DNA of 64,000 nt from Pseudomonadota bacterium (GTDB lineage Bacteria; Pseudomonadota; Gammaproteobacteria; Burkholderiales; Gallionellaceae): contig JAJXUI010000005.1 in the NCBI GenBank assembly GCA_021782995.1, forward strand, positions 25,804 to 89,803. The letters are read 5' to 3'. The stretch's first letter is position 1. Every line of letters starts with the position of its first letter. Shown piece by piece: positions 17,744 through 26,176 of this stretch. The translations under genes and the position numbers were made by a program. Below the pieces are notes generated by a model that was given only the letters and a program-made list of their open reading frames with translations, did no database searches and had not been told where the DNA came from.

Positions 17744-18025
17744 ATGGTTGCCACCACCACACTCAAATTACCCGATGAAATGAAGGAGCGCATCGCCAGT
17801 GCGGCCGAGGCGGCAGATAAAACACCGCATGCCTGGATGGTCGATGCGCTTGCTGCGCAAATCGCGCTGGATGAACGCCGCCGAGAATTTGTTGAGTCAG
17901 CATTCATTGCCGAACAGGAAGTGGCCGAATATGGACTCGTTTATGATGCCGACGAAGTGTTCAGCCATTTGCAGGCCAAAATTGCGGGGAAACCTGTCAA
18001 AGCCCCTAAAGCCCGCAAACGCTGA
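17744..18025 (+). CDS. Ribbon-helix-helix antitoxin (CopG/RHH type)
   Basis: A 93-residue protein with an N-terminal RHH motif: the strand TTTLKLPDEMKERI, then helices up to about residue 45, typical of ParD/CopG-like DNA-binding antitoxins. The charged C-terminus (KAPKARKR) presumably wraps the toxin. Its TGA overlaps the toxin ATG (ATGA), the standard antitoxin-toxin arrangement. Confidence 0.85.
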   Translation: MVATTTLKLPDEMKERIASAAEAADKTPHAWMVDALAAQIALDERRREFVESAFIAEQEVAEYGLVYDADEVFSHLQAKIAGKPVKAPKARKR

Positions 18026-18312
18026 TGACGCGCCACGTGTTTGCGCCACGCGCTTTTCAGGATATGGAGCGACTGACAGATTTCCTGCTGGAGTCTGATC
18101 CGGCAGCGGCAGAAGCAGCTGCAGACATTCTGATCGATGGTTTGAAAATCCTCCAATCGCATCCGCTTGTGGGAAGGCCGGTTGAGCATGGCTATCGAGA
18201 GATGCTTATATCGCGTGGCCGCACTGGTTACATAGCCTTGTATAGATATGATGCTTTCAAGGATATTGCGCTGATTCTGGTAGTGCGCCACCAGCGCGAA
18301 GTGGATTCCTGA
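18025..18312 (+). CDS. RelE/ParE family toxin
   Basis: A 95-residue protein matching the ParE/RelE fold: a strand (FAPRAFQDMERLTDFL), two helices, SHPLVGRPV, and the C-terminal strands YIALYRYD and ILVVRHQREVD. ParE toxins inhibit gyrase and RelE toxins cut mRNA; the short C-terminus ending in RHQRE is closest to ParE-type annotation, but the target is not provable here. Translationally coupled to the antitoxin. Confidence 0.85.
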   Translation: MTRHVFAPRAFQDMERLTDFLLESDPAAAEAAADILIDGLKILQSHPLVGRPVEHGYREMLISRGRTGYIALYRYDAFKDIALILVVRHQREVDS

Positions 18313-18335
18313 TCTGGCTTAAAGCTGCTTCATGA

Positions 18336-19001
18336 TTAAAGCCTTTGACCGAAACGATCCCATCTTGGCATCCAGTTGCTGAGGATGTCAGCCGAAACCA
18401 GAATGTGATGCGCATGGCCGATGATCAGTTTGCGCGGCACAAAACCGAAAAATCGCGAATCGGCGCTGTTATCGCGGTTATCGCCCAGCATCAGGTATTC
18501 ACCTTGCGGCACTTTCAGCGGGCCGAAATTGCTGTGCTGCTGCATGCCATCGAGTATCTGCATGCGGTGGCTGTAGTCGGCAAAATTTTCGGTCAGGCGC
18601 AGAGCAGGAATATGTTCGCCGTTGCCCAGCGGTTCTTCCAGATTTTGCGCGTGATCGTATTCGGCTTCGATGCCGTTGATCAGCAGTTTCTCGTTGCGCA
18701 TTTCCACCGTGTCGCCCGGCAGTCCAATCAGCCGCTTGATCAGGCGCGTTCCGTTTTTGGGGGAGGAGAATGTCACCACATCGCCGCGTTGCGGCTCTCC
18801 AAGATGGGCCAGCACAATGTCGGTGAGCGGCAGTTTGAGGTCGTAGGCCAGGCGATTCACCAGCACCACGTCGCCCTCCAGCAGGCTGGGACGCATCGAG
18901 CCTGAAGGCACCGGGTTCCAGTCAGCGACTGCCGTGCGAAACAACGCAAAGCAGCAGAGAAAGACCAGGAACCCGCGATTGTCCTTGATAAAGCGCTTCA
19001 T
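18336..19001 (-). CDS. lepB: Signal peptidase I
   Basis: The inner-membrane serine/lysine protease that removes signal peptides. In the 221-residue product catalytic Ser35 lies in PSGSMRPSL and Lys88 in RLIKRLIGLPGD; the C-terminal GDNRDNSADSR box is present. It has one N-terminal membrane helix (about 9-25) and no second one, so it is shorter than E. coli LepB (324). No ribosomal-protein or lepA neighbour is present; this may be a second, specialised LepB. GGAGG precedes the ATG. Confidence 0.93.
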   Translation of the reverse strand: MKRFIKDNRGFLVFLCCFALFRTAVADWNPVPSGSMRPSLLEGDVVLVNRLAYDLKLPLTDIVLAHLGEPQRGDVVTFSSPKNGTRLIKRLIGLPGDTVEMRNEKLLINGIEAEYDHAQNLEEPLGNGEHIPALRLTENFADYSHRMQILDGMQQHSNFGPLKVPQGEYLMLGDNRDNSADSRFFGFVPRKLIIGHAHHILVSADILSNWMPRWDRFGQRL

Positions 19002-19354
19002 ACAGCCTCCGTTTTAATGGGTATGGTATGCATAAAGAGTTTGCATACCGCTTTGTAGAAACCGGAAGGCGCCGGAAGTTCAATTTTCAGCTGTATTTTC
19101 CGGAATATAAATATCATATATAAATCAGTATGTTGAAATATAATTGAAACGAGCTGGATGCTTTACATTCTCAAACTGATCGCAGTAGAATGAAAACTCT
19201 TCGCATTAATCCGCCGGCGGCATAAATCCATCTGTCGGCACCCAGACAGTACTTGCCGGGAAAGTCACCTGCCTGTCTTCACTTCTGTATCTGTTCTCCC
19301 GGAGACCTCCGCAACCCTGCGGAATTTCAAATCCACCTGAAACAAGGAGGCATC
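19002..19354. other. Intergenic region between lepB and the DUF1269 gene
   Basis: A 350-bp divergent region with no gene. It holds an inverted repeat at 19025-19049 just upstream of lepB and a markedly AT-rich stretch at about 19090-19150 (repeated ATATAAAT-like runs), a likely location for the two promoters. No confident -35/-10 pair was assigned. Confidence 0.5.
19025..19049. promoter_or_regulatory. Inverted repeat upstream of lepB
   Basis: GGTATGCA and TGCATACC form perfect 8-bp arms separated by 9 bp, 24 bp ahead of the lepB start. It could be a regulator site or an mRNA hairpin in the lepB leader; no T run favours a terminator. Confidence 0.4.
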
Positions 19355-19861
19355 ATGAAACGCATCTATTTTCTGGTTCCCGATATAGACACCACCAAAA
19401 CCATCTTCAAGGAGCTGCTGCTGCAGCGTGTGGAGGAAAAGCACATGCATGTGCTGGCCAAACGTGGCACGCCACTGGATGACCTGCCCGAAGCCAGTTT
19501 CCTGCAGAAAACCGATTTCATTCCAGCGCTCGAACAAGGCATCGTGCTGGGCGGCCTGACCGGCTTTGTTTCCGTGATGGTCGCTCTGGGCATGACCAGC
19601 GGTTTTGCTGACAGTGGCGTCACGATACTGGTCACCACCCTGATGGGGTCGGCATTTGGCGGCTGGTTTTCCAGCATGGCCGGCAGCAGTGTCGGCAATC
19701 GCCAGGTGAAGCCCTATGCAGCTGCGATTGCGCGTGGCGAGCTGCTGATGATGGTGGATGTCCCGAAAGACAGAATCGCCGATATCGAACGGGCCATCAT
19801 CAGGAACCACCCCGAATCCAAATGCGGTGGCACAGAGCCCATGATCCCTGCCTTTCCTTGA
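19355..19861 (+). CDS. DUF1269-type membrane protein
   Basis: A 168-residue protein whose middle is a Gly/Ala-rich membrane segment pair (residues about 62-115) flanked by soluble ends, as in DUF1269 proteins. The N-terminus (MKRIYFLVPDIDTTKTIF) and the C-terminal ELLMMVDVPKDRIADIE resemble the alpha/beta ends of that family. Function unknown. The ATG at 19355 follows AAGGAGG and was chosen over a longer upstream reading. A strong terminator follows, so it is monocistronic. Confidence 0.75.
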   Translation: MKRIYFLVPDIDTTKTIFKELLLQRVEEKHMHVLAKRGTPLDDLPEASFLQKTDFIPALEQGIVLGGLTGFVSVMVALGMTSGFADSGVTILVTTLMGSAFGGWFSSMAGSSVGNRQVKPYAAAIARGELLMMVDVPKDRIADIERAIIRNHPESKCGGTEPMIPAFP

Positions 19862-19945
19862 GCGTCAGCATAGCAACTGCTGTGACTGTCATATCGGGCT
19901 ACGCGTGATGTGAACTGCAGGAAGGCACAACGCATCAGGCACGGT

Positions 19946-19978
19946 AAACCGCTGCAATACCCTTTGCAGCGGTTTTTT
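19946..19978 (+). terminator. Rho-independent terminator before clpB
   Basis: A 12-bp stem (AAACCGCTGCAA / TTGCAGCGGTTT) with a short loop followed by TTTTTT, separating the DUF1269 transcript from clpB. Confidence 0.9.
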
Positions 19979-20012
19979 ATTGTTCCAGCTCCATTTCCTT
20001 TTGGAGTGGCCC

Positions 20013-20040
20013 CTTGAAATTCTCAAGAGATGCCCCATTT
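20013..20040 (+). promoter_or_regulatory. Sigma-32 (RpoH) heat-shock promoter of clpB
   Basis: CTTGAAA at 20013-20019 and CCCCATTT at 20033-20040 are separated by 13 bp, matching the RpoH consensus (CTTGAA, 11-16 bp, CCCCAT-T) almost exactly. It lies 40 bp upstream of the clpB start codon. Confidence 0.9.
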
Positions 20041-20079
20041 TGAGCCCAGACCAAACGAAAATATTCCTGGGGAAAAACA

Positions 20080-22659
20080 ATGCGCTTCGACAAATTCACC
20101 ACAAAACTGCAGCAAGCCCTCTCCGATGCCCAAAGCCTGGCGGTCGGTGCCGACAACCAGTTCATCGAGCCACAGCATTTGTTGCTCGCGCTGCTGAACG
20201 ACGCCGACAGCGGCGCAGGCTCTTTGCTGTCTCGTGCCGGCGGCAACGTAACCGCACTGAAAACCGCGCTGAATGATGCCGTCAGCCGCCTGCCCAAGGT
20301 GGAAGGCCATGGTGGTGAAGTGCAAGCCAGCCGCGATCTCGGCAACCTGCTCAACCTCACCGACAAGGAAGCGCAGAAGCGTGGCGACCAGTTCATCGCC
20401 AGCGAAATGTTCCTGCTCGCGCTGACAGATGACAAAGGCGAAACCGGCCGCCTGCTGAAAAGCCACGGCGTAAACCGTGCGCACCTGGAGCAGGCCATTT
20501 CTGCCGTGCGTGGCAGCAACAAGGTGGATAGCGCCGAATCCGAAGGCCAGCGCGAAGCCCTGAAAAAATTTACCATCGACCTTACCGAGCGCGCAAGACT
20601 AGGCAAGCTGGACCCGGTGATCGGCCGCGACGATGAAATCCGCCGCGCCATCCAGGTGCTGCAACGCCGCTCGAAAAACAACCCCGTGCTGATCGGCGAA
20701 CCGGGCGTGGGCAAAACCGCCATTGTGGAAGGACTGGCCCAGCGCATCATCAATGAAGAGGTGCCGGAAACCCTGAAAGGCAAGCGCGTGTTGAGTCTCG
20801 ATATGGCCGCGCTGATCGCCGGTGCGAAATACCGCGGCGAATTTGAAGAGCGCCTGAAAGCCGTGCTGAAAGAACTGGCGCAGGACGAAGGCAAGAACAT
20901 TGTGTTCATCGACGAAATCCACACCATGGTGGGTGCTGGCAAAACCGAAGGCTCGATGGATGCCGGCAACATGCTCAAGCCCGCTTTAGCACGTGGCGAG
21001 CTGCACTGCATCGGCGCCACCACGCTGGATGAATACCGCAAGTATGTGGAAAAAGATGCCGCGCTGGAGCGCCGTTTCCAGAAAGTGCTGGTGGGCGAGC
21101 CTTCTGTTGAATCCACCATCGCGATACTTCGCGGCCTGCAGGAAAAATATGAATTGCACCACGGCGTGGAAATCACCGACCCGGCGATTGTCGCCGCGGC
21201 AGAACTATCCGACCGCTACATCACTGACCGCTTCCTGCCGGACAAGGCGATCGACCTGATCGACGAAGCCGCCGCGCGCATCAAGATGGAAATCGATTCC
21301 AAGCCCGAGGTGATGGACAAGCTCGACCGCCGCCTGATCCAGCTGAAGATCGAGCGCGAAGCGGTGAAAAAGGAAAAGGACGAAGCCTCCAGAAAGCGCA
21401 TGCAGCTGCTGGAAGAAGAAATCAAAAAGCTGGAGCGCGAATATGCCGACCTCGAAGAAATCTGGAAGGCAGAGAAAGGCGCTGCCCAGGGTGCCGCGCA
21501 TGTGAAAGAAGAGATCGATCATATCAAGGCCGACATCGCCAGGCTGCAGCGCGAAGGCAAGCTGGAAAAAGTGGCCGAGCTGCAATATGGCAAGCTGCCG
21601 CAACTGGAGGCGAAGTTAAAAGAAGCCACGCAGAAAGAAAGCGAAGGCCAGGCCAGCAAGAACAAACTGCTGCGGACACAGGTGGGCGCAGAGGAAATTG
21701 CCGAAGTGGTAAGCCGTGCCACCGGCATTCCTGTGTCGAAGATGATGCAAGGTGAACGTGAGAAATTATTGCACATGGAGGATAAACTGCATGAGCGCGT
21801 GGTGGGGCAGGACGAAGCCGTGCGCCTCGTTTCCGATGCAATTAGAAGATCACGTTCCGGCCTGGGCGACCCCAACCGTCCCTATGGTTCCTTCCTGTTC
21901 CTCGGCCCCACCGGCGTGGGTAAAACCGAGCTGTGCAAGGCGCTGGCCGGCTTCCTGTTTGATTCGGAAGAGCACCTCATCCGCATCGACATGAGCGAAT
22001 ACATGGAAAAGCATTCCGTGTCGCGACTGATCGGCGCACCGCCCGGCTATGTGGGCTATGAAGAAGGCGGTGGCTTGACCGAAGCCGTGCGCCGCAAGCC
22101 CTACAGCGTGATTCTGCTCGATGAAGTGGAAAAGGCCCACCCGGATGTGTTCAACGTGCTGCTGCAAGTGCTGGATGATGGCCGCATGACCGATGGCCAG
22201 GGGCGCACCGTGGACTTCAAGAACACCGTGATCGTGATGACTTCCAACCTTGGCAGCCAGATGATTCAGCAGATGCAGGGCGACGACTATCAGGTGGTGA
22301 AACTGGCGGTGATGGGCGAGGTGAAAACCTACTTCCGTCCTGAATTCATCAACCGTATCGATGAAGTTGTGGTGTTCCACGCGCTGGACGAGAAGCACAT
22401 CAAGTCCATTGCGAAGATCCAGCTCGCCTATCTGGAAAAGCGTCTGGCTGCGATGGAGATGAAACTGGATGTTACCGATGCTGCGTTGTCCGAAATCGCC
22501 AATGCCGGTTTCGACCCGATCTATGGCGCACGTCCATTGAAGCGCGCCATCCAGGCCCAGCTGGAAAACCCGCTGGCCAAGCTGATCCTTGAAGGCAAAT
22601 ATGCGCCCAAGGATACGGTGAAGGTGGATTGTGTATCCGGAGTGATGAGGTTCGAGTAA
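20080..22659 (+). CDS. clpB: ATP-dependent disaggregase ClpB
   Basis: A hexameric AAA+ chaperone that extracts polypeptides from aggregates with DnaK. The 859-residue product has an N-domain (1-145), NBD1 with Walker [14 protein letters not shown] (about 206) and Walker [10 protein letters not shown], the long coiled-coil middle domain (about 400-530, [11 protein letters not shown]) and NBD2 with [14 protein letters not shown] (about 607) and [13 protein letters not shown]. Length and the middle domain distinguish it from ClpA/ClpC. Its transcription should be heat-inducible from the sigma-32 promoter; terminators bracket it on both sides. Confidence 0.98.
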   Translation: MRFDKFTTKLQQALSDAQSLAVGADNQFIEPQHLLLALLNDADSGAGSLLSRAGGNVTALKTALNDAVSRLPKVEGHGGEVQASRDLGNLLNLTDKEAQKRGDQFIASEMFLLALTDDKGETGRLLKSHGVNRAHLEQAISAVRGSNKVDSAESEGQREALKKFTIDLTERARLGKLDPVIGRDDEIRRAIQVLQRRSKNNPVLIGEPGVGKTAIVEGLAQRIINEEVPETLKGKRVLSLDMAALIAGAKYRGEFEERLKAVLKELAQDEGKNIVFIDEIHTMVGAGKTEGSMDAGNMLKPALARGELHCIGATTLDEYRKYVEKDAALERRFQKVLVGEPSVESTIAILRGLQEKYELHHGVEITDPAIVAAAELSDRYITDRFLPDKAIDLIDEAAARIKMEIDSKPEVMDKLDRRLIQLKIEREAVKKEKDEASRKRMQLLEEEIKKLEREYADLEEIWKAEKGAAQGAAHVKEEIDHIKADIARLQREGKLEKVAELQYGKLPQLEAKLKEATQKESEGQASKNKLLRTQVGAEEIAEVVSRATGIPVSKMMQGEREKLLHMEDKLHERVVGQDEAVRLVSDAIRRSRSGLGDPNRPYGSFLFLGPTGVGKTELCKALAGFLFDSEEHLIRIDMSEYMEKHSVSRLIGAPPGYVGYEEGGGLTEAVRRKPYSVILLDEVEKAHPDVFNVLLQVLDDGRMTDGQGRTVDFKNTVIVMTSNLGSQMIQQMQGDDYQVVKLAVMGEVKTYFRPEFINRIDEVVVFHALDEKHIKSIAKIQLAYLEKRLAAMEMKLDVTDAALSEIANAGFDPIYGARPLKRAIQAQLENPLAKLILEGKYAPKDTVKVDCVSGVMRFE

Positions 22660-22674
22660 GGTTGAGTTATTTCT

Positions 22675-22705
22675 GGGAAAGCCCGGCTTGCCGGGCTTTC
22701 CCTTT
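22675..22705 (+). terminator. Rho-independent terminator after clpB
   Basis: A 13-bp GC-rich stem (GGGAAAGCCCGGC / GCCGGGCTTTCCC) with a TT loop and an imperfect T-rich tail, 15 bp after the clpB stop. Confidence 0.8.
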
Positions 22706-22752
22706 GTTGGTTCGTTTGCTTCAATTTTAGTGACAATTGAAAGGAATTTAAT

Positions 22753-23829
22753 ATGGACAAGATTTATACGCCAGCCCAATTGGGTTCGCTAGCCTTGCAG
22801 AACCATCTGGTAATGGCGCCAATGACACGCAATCGTGCAACAGGCAATATTCCGAATGAACTCATGGCGGAGTATTACGCGCAACGTGCTGGAGCCGGTT
22901 TGATTGTCACTGAAGGGGTATCGCCTTCTCCAAATGGTTTGGGTTACCCGCGCATACCAGGCATATTCTCTGCCGAGCAGGTGACAGGTTGGGCCAAAGT
23001 GACAGCTGCAGTGCATGCAAAGGGAGCGAAGATATTCATGCAGTTCATGCACTGCGGGCGGATTGGCCATCCACTCAATGTACCAGCAGGGGCGCGAGTT
23101 CTTGGGCCGTCTGCGGTGGCAGCCGCAGGGGAAATCTATACTGATGCTGAAGGCATGAAACCACATGCTGTGCCACAGGCGATGAGCGAGGCAGATATCC
23201 GGACTGCGGTGGAGGAGTTTGCCCGGGCAGCAAAAAGCGCAGTTGAGGCGGGTTTTGACGGTGTAGAGCTGCACGCCGCCAATGGGTATTTGCTGGAACA
23301 GTTTATACGCCCAAATTCCAACCAACGTCAGGACCAATATGGCGGGGCCATTGAAAATCGTGTTCGCTTCCCGCTTGAGGTGGTGGATGCGGTGATCAAG
23401 ACGATCGGCAAGGACAAGGTAGGGATACGCTTATCACCCTATGGCGTTTTCAATGACATGCCGATTTATGATGCAATGGAGGCCGACTATACTTATCTTG
23501 CACAGCAACTCAATGCACGCGGCTTGGTGTATGTACATCTGGTGGATCATTCGCCGATGGGTGCGCCCAAGGTGCCGGATTCAATCAAGCAGGTTTTCCG
23601 TACTACCTTCAAGGGTACTCTCATTCTTTCTGGGGGGTATGATGCAGGACGCGCAGAAAAGGATATTGTCGAGAATCGCTGTGATCTGGTCGCAGTGGGC
23701 CGCCCATTTTTGGCCAATCCGGATCTGGTGGCGCGCTGGAAAACCGGTGCGCCACTGAATGCCGCAGATCAGCAGACGTTCTATACCCCCGGCCCTAAGG
23801 GCTATACCGATTATCCATTGATGTCATAA
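22753..23829 (+). CDS. Old Yellow Enzyme family NADH:flavin oxidoreductase (alkene reductase)
   Basis: A 358-residue FMN barrel enzyme that reduces activated C=C bonds, nitro-compounds or N-ethylmaleimide. Landmarks: LVMAPMTRNRA at the FMN pocket, QFMHCGRIGHP, the active-site pair region GVELHAANGYLLEQF with His and Asn, the NQRQDQYGG loop, and the C-terminal RPFLANPDL. The closest named relatives are NemA/XenB. The ATG follows AAAGGAA. A single gene after clpB's terminator. Its codon and base use is slightly more AT-rich than clpB. Confidence 0.92.
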   Translation: MDKIYTPAQLGSLALQNHLVMAPMTRNRATGNIPNELMAEYYAQRAGAGLIVTEGVSPSPNGLGYPRIPGIFSAEQVTGWAKVTAAVHAKGAKIFMQFMHCGRIGHPLNVPAGARVLGPSAVAAAGEIYTDAEGMKPHAVPQAMSEADIRTAVEEFARAAKSAVEAGFDGVELHAANGYLLEQFIRPNSNQRQDQYGGAIENRVRFPLEVVDAVIKTIGKDKVGIRLSPYGVFNDMPIYDAMEADYTYLAQQLNARGLVYVHLVDHSPMGAPKVPDSIKQVFRTTFKGTLILSGGYDAGRAEKDIVENRCDLVAVGRPFLANPDLVARWKTGAPLNAADQQTFYTPGPKGYTDYPLMS

Positions 23830-24250
23830 ACAGGTGCGGGCCGCGGATTCATTGCGGCATTCAATTCGTCTCTATTCCTGGCCGGCACCTTTTACTGGTA
23901 TCTTTGCCCTGCCTGGCGGCAAGAACTATTAGGGACAGACCACGTTTTAGCCAATATGGTTGTTTTGAAAGCGTGATGAACACTAGTGTAGCGGGGTAGG
24001 CCTGTCAATCGGTCTTACGCATGAATTTATGGAGTTATTACCAACAGCGCGCGGCCTGAGCCTGCGGCGAGGCACGTTCAGTAAGGCTTTGCATTAATTG
24101 CCCGGCAGTGTCGGCGGTGAGGAAGAGGCTGCAGCCTGCACACACGGAAAGTGCCAGGCAGATATACACGGGTTCTGGTGAGAAGTGTTTGGCCAGTTCA
24201 TCGGGCGATGCAAGCACAGCGGCTAACTGCGTTCATACTCTGTGAGCGGA
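23830..24250. other. Non-coding region after the alkene reductase
   Basis: About 420 bp without a supported gene. It contains a REP/transposase-relic-like sequence at 23928-23948. On the minus strand from 24217 to 24038 there is a 59-codon open stretch with a hydrophobic centre that may be a gene remnant, but it has only a GTG start and no ribosome site. Confidence 0.5.
23928..23948 (+). repeat. Relic resembling a RAYT/REP-associated sequence
   Basis: The sequence around ATTAGGGACAGACCACGTTT resembles, from general familiarity, the short sequences that flank REP-associated tyrosine transposase genes in many proteobacteria. No transposase gene is present here. Three related-looking sites occur at 24841, 55244 and 55899. 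Confidence 0.35.
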
Positions 24251-24278
24251 AAAAACAAAACCCGGCAGCGCCGGGTTT
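24251..24278 (-). terminator. Rho-independent terminator of the DUF805 gene
   Basis: Read on the minus strand: AAACCCGGC-GCT-GCCGGGTTT followed by TGTTTTTT, 38 bp after the DUF805 stop codon. Confidence 0.85.
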
Positions 24279-24315
24279 GGGATTGATTCCAGATGGCCGT
24301 GCCATCAGCAATGGT

Positions 24316-24672
24316 TTAGGCCGCGTGTTCCTTGGGGTTGGGGCCGAAGCGGTTTTCACCGGGGGTGCCATCCATCACGGCAAACACCAGCAGCACGATG
24401 GCGCCGATCAGTGGAACCAGGGAGATCAGCAGCCACCACCCGGTGCGATCGATGTCATGCAGTCTTCTGACGCCCACGGAAAGTGAAGGCACGATCATGG
24501 CAAGCACAAATATAAGGATCAGAATTTGCGCGATATTGCCAAGTACATATGCCAATGCAATCAGGGCAATGTAGATCAGCAGGTAGAACAGGAAGAAAAA
24601 CCAATATTCTTTTCTGCGGGCGCGCCCGGAAAAATCAGCGTATTTGTTTAATGCGGCCAGAAACCAGCTCAT
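24316..24672 (-). CDS. DUF805 domain inner-membrane protein
   Basis: A 118-residue protein starting MSWFLAALNKYADFSGRARRKEYW, the standard DUF805 opening, followed by three or four membrane helices and the conserved VRRLHDIDRTGWW between helices. Function unknown for the family. The start at 24672 is supported by AGGGAG and by homology at the N-terminus; a longer frame exists upstream. It ends in a hydrophilic tail GENRFGPNPKEHAA and is followed by a clear terminator. Confidence 0.9.
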   Translation of the reverse strand: MSWFLAALNKYADFSGRARRKEYWFFFLFYLLIYIALIALAYVLGNIAQILILIFVLAMIVPSLSVGVRRLHDIDRTGWWLLISLVPLIGAIVLLVFAVMDGTPGENRFGPNPKEHAA

Positions 24673-25025
24673 ATATGACTCCCTATGGTTAATCCTCAAT
24701 TGTTGTTATTGCGTGGCAGGTTGAGGTTGTCGCTGCCATGCAGTCGTGCATCACGTGGTGTTGCAGGCGCTGATGCAAGACGTTCGCTAGCGTACTGATA
24801 ATTAAAGTAAAAGGCAAATTGCGTCGCCACAATTGGCGAACAATTGGGGACAGTCCATAATTTCACGCTGCTCGCGGAAACAGTGTGATGCGGCAGAGAG
24901 TAATAGAGTCTGGCCTTACTTTTCACATCAAAATACCAGGTAAGCCATGAACCAATGCATGCTGAAGGTGTTTTGCAGGCTGACGCAATTTCACCAGGTT
25001 TCAAAATTGCGTCAAGGGATGGCTG
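24673..25025. other. Intergenic region with a second REP-like relic
   Basis: About 350 bp with no supported gene; the open frame on the minus strand (24696-25004) lacks any family resemblance and crosses the relic. The sequence at 24841-24863 (CAATTGGGGACAGTCCATAA) is again of the GGGACAG type. A direct repeat of AATTGCGTC occurs at about 24818 and 25005. Confidence 0.45.
24841..24863 (+). repeat. Second relic of the GGGACAG type
   Basis: GGGGACAGTCCATAATTT shares the GGGACAG core and an AT-rich 3' side with the site at 23928. It probably derives from the same kind of REP-associated element; identity is by eye only. Confidence 0.35.
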
Positions 25026-25841
25026 TTACTTCACGCTCTGGAACGAGCTGACATCCCTGCCGGCAAGCGTATCGTCGAGGCGGGCATATAAGGTCTGCAC
25101 GCCCTTGGTGGCCATATCCAGTGCGGATGGATGGAATTTTTCAAAGTTTGTCCCGCCAAAATCGGAAGTGTCAAACACGATGATGGCCTTGGCGTCGCCG
25201 GGTTCGGCTTCTTTCATGGTGGAGTCTTTCCATACGGTTTTGCCGTTCTGGTCGTAGGCGACCACGGAAGAGCTTACGGTTGCGCTGTAGCTTTTCTTGC
25301 CCATTGAGATGCCCATGATGGAGACAAATCCCTTGCTTTGCGTGACGTTAAAGGAGAAGGTCAGGGCGATGACGCCGTCCACGCCGAGGTCTTTGGCGAG
25401 CTTGGCATATTTCTGTTCGTCTGAAATGTATTTGTAGCCGCCTGCCTCGTTCATGTCTAAGTTCATGAACATCACTTGCATCTGGTGCGGGTCTTCTGCC
25501 AGGCCTTTATAGGCCTTGCTTGCCAGTACGCTCTTTTCCGGCACGAGGGTGAACAGCTGGTTTTTGCCCAGGGCGCCATAAATGGCGGGCTTCAGCTTGT
25601 CGATGATGGGCTGGGTATTGGTGCCGGGAATTTCATCCATGCTCTTGAACATGTTGACCATGCCCTTTTCGCCTTGCATGGTCTTGACCGAGGCGATGGA
25701 AACGACTGCATATTTCTTGTGGGGATTGAATGCGGTTTTCTCGACATCGGCAGAGCCAGTGATGGCGATCGTGGAGCAGCCTTGAACCGAGAAGGCAATT
25801 GCCAGTGCAACAAGCGTTTTGATTATATTTTTTGTGGTCAT
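25026..25841 (-). CDS. Lipoprotein of unknown function
   Basis: A 271-residue precursor with a signal peptide and the lipobox FSVQGC (acylated Cys at about 23). The mature part is a mixed alpha/beta protein with KYAVVSIASV at its start and SYSATVSSSVVAYDQNGKTVWKD later. The pattern resembles outer-membrane lipoproteins that bind other envelope factors (the CsgG/TolB N-terminal-like fold), but no family is assigned. ATG 25841 follows AAGGGAA; upstream in-frame codons are not supported. Confidence 0.75.
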   Translation of the reverse strand: MTTKNIIKTLVALAIAFSVQGCSTIAITGSADVEKTAFNPHKKYAVVSIASVKTMQGEKGMVNMFKSMDEIPGTNTQPIIDKLKPAIYGALGKNQLFTLVPEKSVLASKAYKGLAEDPHQMQVMFMNLDMNEAGGYKYISDEQKYAKLAKDLGVDGVIALTFSFNVTQSKGFVSIMGISMGKKSYSATVSSSVVAYDQNGKTVWKDSTMKEAEPGDAKAIIVFDTSDFGGTNFEKFHPSALDMATKGVQTLYARLDDTLAGRDVSSFQSVK

Positions 25842-26176
25842 GTTATTCCCTTGGTTATGTAATAAGTTGCTGCTGTAGCAGTTGCGTGAATATTCCTGTG
25901 TATATTTCAAACATGTGCTGCGGGATGCAAGGGTAGACGTTCCTGCCTGCAGGGTCAATGCCACTCATTCTATTATTACTGCCGTGCATGAGACTGTGCA
26001 TGTGGTGTTTGGGGGGATGCCTTGTGCTGGACAAATTTCATTGCAAGCAAGGGCGGGTGATCATAAGTGAGAGTTGATGCAGGCTGTGCCGGGGTGATGT
26101 GCATTGCAGTTAAGGCAGCCATTGCAGGCCGGGCAATCCTGCCTGCTTGTCAAGTGCCAGGTGCTTCCGGCAATGA
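25842..26176. other. Divergent intergenic region
   Basis: About 335 bp between the lipoprotein gene and the kinase gene. No gene, hairpin or clear promoter was recognised. Confidence 0.4.

Noticed and set aside
21850..22779. 309-codon frame opposite the 3' half of clpB
   Set aside because: Lies across the clpB terminator and antisense to NBD2; composition and position mark it as a shadow.
24038..24217. 59-codon minus-strand frame with a hydrophobic centre
   Set aside because: Only a GTG start without a ribosome site, no family resemblance; at best a remnant.
24696..25004. 102-codon minus-strand frame
   Set aside because: Crosses a REP-like relic, ends in asparagine repeats and has no family likeness.
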